This document shows, in pieces, positions 41,610-48,509 of a stretch of DNA of 64,000 nt; positions within the stretch are counted from its first letter, which is position 1, and each line of letters begins with the position of its first letter. The stretch spans positions 18,721-82,720 of the forward strand of contig CADEEV010000020.1 in the NCBI GenBank assembly GCA_902826455.1, given 5' to 3'. Both the position numbers and the translations under genes were made by a program. The stretch is from an uncultured Acidobacteriota bacterium. Its GTDB lineage: Bacteria; Acidobacteriota; Vicinamibacteria; Fen-336. The notes below the pieces were generated by a model, which saw only the letters and a program-made list of their open reading frames with translations, had not been told where the DNA came from and searched no databases.

Positions 41610-43145
41610 ATGCCCTCTCCTGAAGTCCGGCGCCTCAGCGATCTCCTCGAGATCAGCCGCATCCTCGCGTCGACGCTCCACGTGCGCGCGGCCTTCATCC
41701 GCGCCCTCGAAGTCCTGGAGAAGAACCACGGCGCCGTGCTCGCCCTCGTGGCGCTCAAGGACGCCGGGTCCGACGAGATCGCCGTGGAGGCCGCCATCGG
41801 CGTGCCGCTCCCGGCCTCGCGTCGGGGCCGGTACAAGTCCGGCGAAGGCATCCTCGGGCGGGTCTTCGAGAGCGGCCGGCCCGTCGTGGTGCCCCAGGTC
41901 AGCAAGGAGCCGCTGTTCCTGAACCGCATGGGCGCCTTCCTCCCGAGCGGTCCCGAGATGACGTTCATCGCCGTGCCCGTCGCCGTCGACAGCAAGATGG
42001 TGGGAGTGCTCGGCGTGGGCTACCGCTTCCAGCGCGAGCGCCACTACGACCCGGAGGCGAAGTTCCTGGCGGTCGTGGCCTCGATGGTCGGGCAGGCCGT
42101 GCGCGTCCACGGCCTCGTGGAATCCGAGCGGCGACGGCTGGTCGAGGAGAACACGCAGCTGCGCCAGGAGCTGCGGGAGCGCTACGCGATCCACAACATC
42201 GTGGGCAACAGCCGGCCGATGCAGGAGGTCTACGACCAGATCGGCCAGGTGGCGCCGTCGAACACGACCGTGCTCATCCGCGGCGAGAGCGGCACGGGCA
42301 AGGAGATGATCGCCCACGCGATCCACTACAACTCGCCGCGGGCCGAGAAGCCGTTCGTGGTGGTCAGTTGCGCCGCACTTCCCGAGAGCCTCATCGAGTC
42401 GGAGCTGTTCGGGTACGAGAAGGGCGCGTTCACCGACGCCCGGACCCAGAAGAAGGGGCGTTTCGAGCGCGCCCACGGCGGCACGCTGTTCCTGGACGAG
42501 ATCGGCGAGCTGTCGCTCTCGACCCAGGTCAAGCTGCTCCGGGTCCTTCAGGAGCGCGAGTTCGAGCGCCTGGGCGGCACCCATTCCGTCAAGGTCGACG
42601 TACGGCTCCTGACGGCGACCCACAAGGACCTCGAGCTGGGCGTGCAGGCCGGCACCTTCCGCGAAGACCTCTACTACCGGCTGAACGTCTTCAGCATCTT
42701 CCTGCCGCCGCTGCGCGACCGCCGGCCCGACATCCTGCTGCTCGCCGACCACTTCGTCGAGAAGTACGCCCTCGCCCACGGCAAGGACGTGCGTCGTCTC
42801 GCGACGACGGCCATCGACATGCTGATGGCCTACCACTGGCCCGGCAACGTCCGAGAGCTCGAGAACTGCATCGAGCGCGCCGTCCTCGTCTGCGAGGGCG
42901 GCGTGATCCACGCGCACCACCTGCCGCCGTCGCTGCAGACCGCCGAGGTCTCCGGGACCCTGCCGCGCCGATCCCTCGAGAAGGCCGTCGAGAGCTTCGA
43001 GCGCGATCTCATCCAGGACGCGCTCAAGAGCGCTCGTGGCAACAAGGCGCGGGCCGCCCGCCTCCTCGACACCACCGAACGGATCCTCGCGTACAAGGCG
43101 CGCAAGTACGCGATCGACGGGCGCCGCTTCCGCGTGAAGCGCTGA
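41610..43145 (+). CDS. NtrC/NifA-type sigma-54 transcription activator with GAF domain
   Basis: A 511-residue enhancer-binding protein. An N-terminal GAF sensor domain (about 15-165, like NifA) precedes an AAA+ domain with Walker A GESGTGKE, the sigma-54 contact loop reading GAFTDA in place of GAFTGA, and Walker [13 protein letters not shown]. The C-terminal helix-turn-helix is [18 protein letters not shown]. There is no receiver domain, so control is by ligand or partner rather than a paired kinase. It lies directly upstream of the amtB-glnK operon and its predicted sigma-54 promoter, its likely target. No strong ribosome binding site precedes the ATG. Confidence 0.93.
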   Translation: MPSPEVRRLSDLLEISRILASTLHVRAAFIRALEVLEKNHGAVLALVALKDAGSDEIAVEAAIGVPLPASRRGRYKSGEGILGRVFESGRPVVVPQVSKEPLFLNRMGAFLPSGPEMTFIAVPVAVDSKMVGVLGVGYRFQRERHYDPEAKFLAVVASMVGQAVRVHGLVESERRRLVEENTQLRQELRERYAIHNIVGNSRPMQEVYDQIGQVAPSNTTVLIRGESGTGKEMIAHAIHYNSPRAEKPFVVVSCAALPESLIESELFGYEKGAFTDARTQKKGRFERAHGGTLFLDEIGELSLSTQVKLLRVLQEREFERLGGTHSVKVDVRLLTATHKDLELGVQAGTFREDLYYRLNVFSIFLPPLRDRRPDILLLADHFVEKYALAHGKDVRRLATTAIDMLMAYHWPGNVRELENCIERAVLVCEGGVIHAHHLPPSLQTAEVSGTLPRRSLEKAVESFERDLIQDALKSARGNKARAARLLDTTERILAYKARKYAIDGRRFRVKR

Positions 43146-43180
43146 GAGCGCCGGCCGGACGCTCGCGTCGGGGTTCTGCT

Positions 43181-43199
43181 CTGATCCTTCAAATTTGTC
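43181..43199 (-). repeat. Inverted site, right copy (upstream of amtB)
   Basis: On the minus strand the bases read GACAAATTTGAAGGATCAG, the partner of the site at 41576-41594. It lies about 90 bp upstream of the predicted sigma-54 promoter, the usual distance of an upstream activating sequence. Its core CAAATTTG is a perfect palindrome. Confidence 0.6.
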
Positions 43200-43289
43200 G
43201 CCCGTTCCGCACGGATCTCGCGCGCTCCTTGGCTGGCAAGTCGTTCTAGAGCCAGCGCCTTCGGCGCTGCCGGCGCTCGCGACAGCGCC

Positions 43290-43306
43290 GCGCACGGATC
43301 TTGCTA
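43290..43306 (+). promoter_or_regulatory. Near-consensus sigma-54 promoter of amtB-glnK
   Basis: GCACG, four bases, TTGCTA match the -24/-12 consensus. The spacing of the -24 and -12 dinucleotides is exact, but the invariant GG of the -24 box reads CG. It lies 40 bp before the amtB ATG, downstream of a sigma-54 activator gene, with AAGGAGG in the leader. Confidence 0.55.
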
Positions 43307-43345
43307 TCTCCGACGAGGCACTGTTCTCCAAGGAGGCCCCTGAAG

Positions 43346-44635
43346 ATGAGCGGAAGCGATACCGCCTGGATGCTGATGTCGTCGGCGCTCGTGCTGCTGA
43401 TGACGCCCGCCCTGGGCTTTTTCTATGGCGGTCTCGTCCGCGGCAAGAACGCCCTGAACACGCTGATGATGAGCGTCTCGGCGCTCGGCGTCGTCGGGCT
43501 GGTGTGGGCCCTTCTCGGCTACTCCCTGGCCTTCGCGCCCGGCAGCGGTCTGCTGGGCGGCCTCGGCTTCCTGGGCCTGCGCGGTGTCGGGCTCGAGGCC
43601 CAGGGCACGATTCCCCACGTGCTGTTCATGGGCTATCAGGGCACGTTCGCGATCATCACCGCCGCGCTCATCTCGGGCGCGATCGTCGAGCGCATGCGCT
43701 TCGGTCCGTACCTCGCCTTCATCACGCTCTGGAGCCTGGTGGTCTACGCGCCCTTCGCGCACATGGTGTGGGGCGGCGGCTGGCTCGCGAAGCTCGGGGC
43801 TCTCGACTTCGCCGGCGGGACCGTCGTCCACGTCAACGCGGGCGCCGCGGCCTTCGTGGCCGCCTGGATGCTCGGCCCGCGCAAGGACTACGCACGCCAG
43901 GCGATCCTGCCCCACAACGTTCCCTTCGTGGTGCTGGGCGCGGGGCTGCTCTGGTTCGGCTGGTTCGGGTTCAACGCCGGCAGCGCCCTGGGCGCCAACG
44001 CCTCTGCGGCGCTCGCCTTCGTGAACACCATGTTCGCGCCCACCGCGACCCTCGTGGTCTGGACGCTGCTCGACCTGCGGCGCACCGGCCGGGTGACGGC
44101 CGTGGGGGCTGCGACGGCCATCGTGGTCGGCCTGTTCGCGGTCACGCCGGCCGCCGGCCTCGTGAGCCCGATGAGCGCGATCCTGCTCGGCGGCGTCGCG
44201 GCCATCCCGAGCTACTTCGGCCTGCTGCTGCGGGCCCGCACCCGCCTCGACGACTCCCTGGACGTCGTCGCGGCCCACGGCCTCGGCGGGACCGTCGGCT
44301 CGCTGCTCACCGGCGTCTTCGCCCAGAAGGCCTGGAGCGGCGCCGCCGACGGCGCTCTCTTCGGCAACCCGCGCCAGCTCGGCATCCAGCTCGTCGCGAC
44401 GCTCGCGGCGGTGGCCTGGAGCGCGGCGCTCACCTTCGTGCTGCTGAAGCTGATCGGCGCGATCGTCCCGCTCCGCGCGAGCCTGCGCGACGAGGGTCTC
44501 GGCCTCGACATCAGCCAGCACGGCGAGGAAGCGTACGCGCGCGACGAGGGCGCCATCCTGATCCTGCCCCATGCGAAGCCCGTAGCGGTCGGCGCTGCGG
44601 CCCTCGAGGCGGCTCCGGAAGGAGGCCGCGCATGA
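43346..44635 (+). CDS. amtB: Ammonium transporter
   Basis: A 429-residue inner membrane ammonia channel with about 11 helices. The twin-His pore residues are in VVHVNAGAAAFVAAW and DVVAAHGLGGTVGS. The N-terminal LGFFYGGLVRGKNALN and the central WFGWFGFNAGSA are family signatures. A cytoplasmic tail of about 55 residues follows the last helix. AAGGAGG lies 9 bases before the ATG. It overlaps glnK by 4 bp, the classical channel and PII regulator pair. Transcription from a sigma-54 promoter under the neighbouring activator is likely. Confidence 0.96.
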   Translation: MSGSDTAWMLMSSALVLLMTPALGFFYGGLVRGKNALNTLMMSVSALGVVGLVWALLGYSLAFAPGSGLLGGLGFLGLRGVGLEAQGTIPHVLFMGYQGTFAIITAALISGAIVERMRFGPYLAFITLWSLVVYAPFAHMVWGGGWLAKLGALDFAGGTVVHVNAGAAAFVAAWMLGPRKDYARQAILPHNVPFVVLGAGLLWFGWFGFNAGSALGANASAALAFVNTMFAPTATLVVWTLLDLRRTGRVTAVGAATAIVVGLFAVTPAAGLVSPMSAILLGGVAAIPSYFGLLLRARTRLDDSLDVVAAHGLGGTVGSLLTGVFAQKAWSGAADGALFGNPRQLGIQLVATLAAVAWSAALTFVLLKLIGAIVPLRASLRDEGLGLDISQHGEEAYARDEGAILILPHAKPVAVGAAALEAAPEGGRA

Positions 44636-44997
44636 AGATGGTGGTCGCCATCGTCCGGCCGGAGAAGCTGAGCGAGGTGCTCGAAGCGCTGTTCCACGCC
44701 GAGGTCCGCGGTCTCACGATCACGCGCGTGCAGGGTCACGGCGGCGAGATCGAGCGCGTCGAGACGTACCGCGGCACGACCGTCAAGATGGAGCTGAGCG
44801 AGAAGGTGCGTCTCGAGATCGGGGTGTCCGACCACTTCGTCGAGACCACGGTGAACGCCATCCTCGGGGCGGCGCGCACGGGCCTCGTCGGCGACGGCAA
44901 GGTCTTCGTGGTGCCGGTCGAGAAGGTGTACCGGATCCGGACCGGGGAAGAGGACCAGGCGGCGGTCACGCCGATCGCCGAGACCGTCGCGGGCTAG
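44632..44997 (+). CDS. glnK: PII nitrogen regulatory protein with divergent T-loop
   Basis: A 121-residue PII protein that would plug the ammonium channel when nitrogen is ample. The body matches GlnB/GlnK (ARTGLVGDGKVFV, YRIRTGEEDQAA). The T-loop, however, reads VQGHGGEIERVETYRGTTVK: position 51 is Val, so the uridylylated Tyr of E. coli is missing, and position 39 is Glu instead of the ligand-binding Gln. Position 49 is Thr. Tyr46 is kept. Signalling by uridylylation is therefore unlikely. This looks like a distinct PII subgroup. It overlaps amtB (ATGA) and shares its stop region with the convergent kinase gene. Confidence 0.94.
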   Translation: MKMVVAIVRPEKLSEVLEALFHAEVRGLTITRVQGHGGEIERVETYRGTTVKMELSEKVRLEIGVSDHFVETTVNAILGAARTGLVGDGKVFVVPVEKVYRIRTGEEDQAAVTPIAETVAG

Positions 44998-45542
44998 GAA
45001 GCGAGGAGCGCGTCGACGGCCGCGCGGGCGGCGCTCTCGCGCTCCGCCCAGGACCCGGCGATCCGCACGAAGGGGCGCTGCCCGTGCGCCTCCAGCGTGC
45101 GCAGGAACAGGGCGTGGAGCTCGGCGCGCTGGGCGGGCCGATCGCGCAGGGGATCGCTCGTCCAGGGCACGTCGACGTCCAGGAGCAGCGTGAGGTCGTA
45201 GCGCCGCGCCGCTGCGAGCCGCCACAGCCATTCCGGGCACCGGCCGAAGTAGTGCTGGGCATACACGGCGGTCTGCAGCGGGTCCGTGTCGCAGAACAGG
45301 ACGCGCGAGGCCTCGATGGCCAGGGCCTCCTCGGCCTGCACCTGGGCGTCGACCACCGGCCACAGATCCGACTCCTCGACGAGCGGCGCGCCGGGCGCCA
45401 GGCTCGGCAGCCGCCGTTCGACGTAGGCCCGTAGCGCCTCGGGAACCCAGGCCGTCTGGTAGTGCCGGGCGAGGCGCACGGCAAGAGTGGTCTTGCCCGT
45501 CGACTCGGGGCCGAAGAGGACGACGCGTCTCGGCGCGCTCAC
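44994..45542 (-). CDS. NadR-type nicotinamide riboside kinase-like ATPase
   Basis: A 182-residue P-loop protein matching the kinase domain of NadR without its adenylyltransferase or HTH parts. Walker A is FGPESTGKTTL at 10-20. Family features are WVPEALRAYVE, DTDPLQTAVYAQHYFG, and LLDVDVPWTSDPLRDRP. It would phosphorylate nicotinamide riboside to NMN after uptake by PnuC, trapping it. The GTG at 45542 overlaps the pnuC stop by 4 bp. Its TAG stop overlaps the glnK stop (CTAG) on the opposite strand. Confidence 0.9.
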   Translation of the reverse strand: MSAPRRVVLFGPESTGKTTLAVRLARHYQTAWVPEALRAYVERRLPSLAPGAPLVEESDLWPVVDAQVQAEEALAIEASRVLFCDTDPLQTAVYAQHYFGRCPEWLWRLAAARRYDLTLLLDVDVPWTSDPLRDRPAQRAELHALFLRTLEAHGQRPFVRIAGSWAERESAARAAVDALLAS

Positions 45543-46099
45543 GGCGCCGTCATGGAGCGCGTCCACTCCCGGAGCCCCTGGATGGCCATGAGCGTGAAGA
45601 CCACGTAGAGGCCCGTCGTGACGTAGAGCTGCTTGTAGAAGTAGATGCCGACCATCAGCACGTCGGCCAGGATCCACAGGTGCCAGTTCTCGAGCACCTT
45701 CCGCGTCACGAGCCACTGGGCGATCAGGCTCATCACGACCGTCGTGGAGTCCCAGTAGGGGAGTGACGCGTCCGTCCGAGTCGCGAGGAACGTCCCGATG
45801 GCCGCGACCCCCAGGACACCCAGCGCCGCCAAGGCGAGCCCCTCGCGCAGGCCGAGCCGCGTCACCGGGAGCTCCACGCGATCGGCCCCGGGGTGCAGCC
45901 AGCGCCACCAGCCCACCGCGCACAGGACGAAGTACACGACCTGCAGGCCTACGTCGGCGTAGAGCTTCGCCTCGAAGAACACGAACGCGTAGAGCGCGAC
46001 GTTGACGAGTCCCGTGGGCCAGCACCAGACGTTCTGCCGCACGGTGAGCCAGACCGCGAGCAGCCCGAAGACCGCGCCGCCGATCTCGGTGGCGCTCAA
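45539..46099 (-). CDS. pnuC: PnuC-type nicotinamide riboside transporter
   Basis: A 186-residue inner membrane facilitator with about seven helices. The family motif region VWLTVRQNVWCWPTGLVNVALYA is split by the first loop. Later elements are YWDSTTVVMSLIAQWLVTRK and LENWHLWILADVLMVGIYF, the conserved nicotinamide riboside-binding surface. The start is the TTG at 46099, which fits the usual N-terminus of PnuC (short lead then VFGLLAVW). It lies 18 bp after the pseudokinase gene and overlaps the kinase gene downstream, so it is the middle gene of a three-gene operon. Confidence 0.93.
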   Translation of the reverse strand: MSATEIGGAVFGLLAVWLTVRQNVWCWPTGLVNVALYAFVFFEAKLYADVGLQVVYFVLCAVGWWRWLHPGADRVELPVTRLGLREGLALAALGVLGVAAIGTFLATRTDASLPYWDSTTVVMSLIAQWLVTRKVLENWHLWILADVLMVGIYFYKQLYVTTGLYVVFTLMAIQGLREWTRSMTAP

Positions 46100-46117
46100 G
46101 CCCGCACCCCGCCGGCG

Positions 46118-47626
46118 CTACTTGACGTCGAAGCGGAGAGGATTCGTCGAGACGCCCTGGGCATCGACCAGGACCATGGAGTAGGCCCCCGCGGGCGCGG
46201 CCGCGTCGACCTGGACGAACACCTGGAGCAGCCCGTCGTTGACGTAGCGGGCGCCGGTCACGGTCAGGCCCGCGGGAATCGCCTTGCCCTTGAGCAGCAT
46301 CGGGTTGTGATTGGGGCTCAAGCCCGAGCCCCGGACGTCGACGAGCTGACGCGCGCCGCGTCGCAGGGTCGGCGGCGACAGCGTCTTCAGCACCGTGGGC
46401 CCTGTCGCGACCGGCGCGGTCGTGGGCGGCGGCGTCGGCGCGAGCGTCACGGCGGGCAGCGTCGTGGGCGGGGGCGTGGACTGAGGAGTGGGCGCCGGCG
46501 TGGGCGTCGCCGGCCGCGGTGCGGGCGTCGCCGGAGGAGTCGTGGTCGTCGGTGGCGCCGGAGTCGCGCTGGGAGACGGCGACGGGCTCGCGCCCGGCGT
46601 CGCCGCGAGCGTGGTCTTCGGCGAGGGGGTCGGGCGTGGCGTCGGCGTCGGCAACGGGCTCGGCGCGGCGAGCGCCGGCTCGGTGGCGGGAGGAGCCGCG
46701 AGGGTCGTCGTCGGAGCCGGCGTGGGCCGGGCTGGCTCCGAAGACCCGCGCAGGAAGAGCCAGGCGCCCGCGGCAGCGGCGAGCACCACGGCGCCGGCGA
46801 TCAGCGCGAGCTTCGGGACGCCGCCCTCGGTGGGAGGCGCGCCGAACTTCGGCGTGGGGGCCTGTCGGGCCGCAGGCGTCTGCCGCGGCATCCGCGGGGC
46901 GCCCGGACCGCGCACCTTGCGCACGACGTCGAGCAGGTAGGCGAGATCCTTCGGGCGCCAGTCCGGAGCGGTCTCGCGGCAGGCCATGATCGCGTCCGAC
47001 ACGTCGCGCGAGAGCTCCGGCCGCAGGTCCCGGACCGGCTTGGCGGCGCCCACCTGCCCCGGCGTCGGTCCCTTGCCCGTGAGCATCTCGTAGAACACGA
47101 GACCCGCGGAGTAGATGTCGGACTGGCCGCTCGGGAGGCTGCCCTCGGCGAGCTCCGGAGCCGCGTACTTCGCCGCCTGACCCTCGGGTTGCCCCGCGCC
47201 CACGCCGAAGTTCCAGACCTTGGCCTGGCCCTCGGACGTGACCTGGATGCTGCCCGGCGCCAGGGCCCGATGCACGACGCCCTGGGCATGGGCATGGCTG
47301 AGGGCGAGGCCGATGCCTTCGATGACGGCCATCTGGTCCACGACGGCCTGCTCGTCCGCGCTCCAGTCCGCGAGGCTTTTCCCGAGGAGCTCGCTCATCA
47401 GGAACGGCTGGTCCTCGTGGATGCCGACTTCCTGCAGGGCGATGTTCGGATGGTTGAGGCCCGCGATGCGCCGCGCCTGCTCGAGGACGGCTTCGCGCTC
47501 CGCCGTCGTGACGAAGACCCGGATCGCCACGCGACGCCCCGCGTACTCGCCGAGGTACACCTCTTCCGAGGCGCTCTTGCCGAGGACGCCCGAGACGGTG
47601 TACTTGCCGATCTTGCTCGGGGTCAG
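46118..47626 (-). CDS. Membrane-anchored pseudokinase with Pro/Thr-rich linker and Ig-like (IPT/TIG) tail
   Basis: A 502-residue protein with a Hanks-type kinase fold at about 5-240. The catalytic residues are all changed. The Gly-rich loop reads GVLGKSASEEV, the ATP-binding Lys is R36 in VAIRVF, the HRD Asp is A121 in HRALAPGS, and the DFG motif is N139-FG. It should not phosphorylate. A membrane helix at 272-292 precedes a Pro/Thr/Ala-rich extracytoplasmic linker of about 110 residues and a C-terminal domain of IPT/TIG type. The start is taken as CTG 47626: GGAGG is 7 bases upstream and a promoter lies further up. The ATG at 47725 and the TTG at 47686 are alternatives. It leads an operon with pnuC and the NadR-type kinase. 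Confidence 0.85.
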   Translation of the reverse strand: MTPSKIGKYTVSGVLGKSASEEVYLGEYAGRRVAIRVFVTTAEREAVLEQARRIAGLNHPNIALQEVGIHEDQPFLMSELLGKSLADWSADEQAVVDQMAVIEGIGLALSHAHAQGVVHRALAPGSIQVTSEGQAKVWNFGVGAGQPEGQAAKYAAPELAEGSLPSGQSDIYSAGLVFYEMLTGKGPTPGQVGAAKPVRDLRPELSRDVSDAIMACRETAPDWRPKDLAYLLDVVRKVRGPGAPRMPRQTPAARQAPTPKFGAPPTEGGVPKLALIAGAVVLAAAAGAWLFLRGSSEPARPTPAPTTTLAAPPATEPALAAPSPLPTPTPRPTPSPKTTLAATPGASPSPSPSATPAPPTTTTPPATPAPRPATPTPAPTPQSTPPPTTLPAVTLAPTPPPTTAPVATGPTVLKTLSPPTLRRGARQLVDVRGSGLSPNHNPMLLKGKAIPAGLTVTGARYVNDGLLQVFVQVDAAAPAGAYSMVLVDAQGVSTNPLRFDVK

Positions 47627-47657
47627 GGAAAAGCCTCCGGATGAGGGTCGCAGGGTG

Positions 47658-47686
47658 AGCGTATGGGCGCGAGGACTCCCGGTCAA
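47658..47686 (-). promoter_or_regulatory. Candidate promoter of the pseudokinase-pnuC operon
   Basis: The minus strand reads TTGACC, 17 bases, TACGCT. The -35 box has 5 of 6 matches, the -10 box 3 of 6. Transcription from here would give a leader of about 20 bases containing GGAGG before the CTG codon at 47626. Confidence 0.4.
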
Positions 47687-47723
47687 GCGTCGCCCGCGCC
47701 GCCCTCGTGTGCTACGTTCTGGC

Positions 47724-48500
47724 ATGCGCCTCGCGACTCTCGCCCTGCTGGGAATGTTCCTTGGCGGCGGTGCCGCCGCCGACGAGGTCCTCCGCGTCGG
47801 CATGGACACGCGGTCGCCGCCGTGGTCTTTCGTCCCGGGCCTCGACTACAAGGGAGAGAGCCCCGAGCAGGCGCCCGCCGTCACGGAGGCCCAGCTGCGC
47901 AAGGCCACCGGCATCGACGTCGAGACCGCGCAGGCGCTCGGGCAGCGCCTCGGCGCGACGGTGCGCGTCGTGCCCGTCGCCTGGTTCGACCTCGAGGAAG
48001 CTCTCCTCTCCAGGCGCATCGACCTCATCCTCAACGCCTGGACCCCCGGCCGCCTCACGCCGGCCAGCATCGTCGCCTCCGACCCGTACTACGAGTGGGG
48101 CCTGATCGTCGCGGCGCGGGCCGACGACGTGCGCATCAAGTCCTACGGCGACCTGTCCCACGCCACCGTCGGGCACTTCAAGTCCCAGATCGTCGAGCGC
48201 ACCCTGCGCTCGCTCAAGGCCGCGCGCTTCACGGTGTACGACGTCCAGGAGGCGCTCTTCGACGATCTCGCGTCGAAGAAGATCGACGCGATCGTGTACG
48301 ACTCGCCCTACGTCCGGTGGCGTGTCTCGCAGGACAAGACCTTCCGAACGGTAGGGGAGCCCCTGAATCGCCTCGGCTATCACGTCGGCCTGCGGCGCGA
48401 GGACACGGCGCTCGTCGCGCGGGTGCAGGCCGCGCTCAAGGACCTCGCGAGCTCCGGGGAGCGCGAGCGGATCCGGAAGAGGTGGGAGACGCCGCAGTAG
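47724..48500 (+). CDS. Family 3 solute-binding protein (periplasmic), orphan
   Basis: A 258-residue periplasmic binding protein of the amino-acid type (SBP_bac_3). The signal peptide spans 1-19 (LALLGMFLGGGAAA). The mature part begins VLRVGMDTRSPPWSFVPG, the usual ligand-binding opening. The hinge elements LILNAWTPGRLTPASIVA and KKIDAIVYDSPYVRW follow. There are no ABC permease or ATPase genes nearby, so it may serve a distant transporter or act as a sensor. The ATG at 47724 is used; no strong ribosome binding site is seen. It is 9 bp upstream of the AddB-like gene. Confidence 0.88.
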   Translation: MRLATLALLGMFLGGGAAADEVLRVGMDTRSPPWSFVPGLDYKGESPEQAPAVTEAQLRKATGIDVETAQALGQRLGATVRVVPVAWFDLEEALLSRRIDLILNAWTPGRLTPASIVASDPYYEWGLIVAARADDVRIKSYGDLSHATVGHFKSQIVERTLRSLKAARFTVYDVQEALFDDLASKKIDAIVYDSPYVRWRVSQDKTFRTVGEPLNRLGYHVGLRREDTALVARVQAALKDLASSGERERIRKRWETPQ

Positions 48501-48509
48501 CGGTCGGCC

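Noticed and set aside
42415..42445. GAFTDA instead of GAFTGA as a sign that the activator is inactive
   Set aside because: I recall this substitution in other activators with amtB-like neighbours, and the rest of the AAA+ domain is intact.
43248..43276. AGCGCC-TTC-GGCGCT hairpin upstream of amtB as a terminator
   Set aside because: No T-tract follows on either strand; it lies upstream of the predicted sigma-54 promoter.
46330..46760. Low-complexity Pro/Thr/Ala coding stretch as a tandem DNA repeat
   Set aside because: The codons vary and no unit repeats exactly; it is a compositionally biased linker in the pseudokinase.
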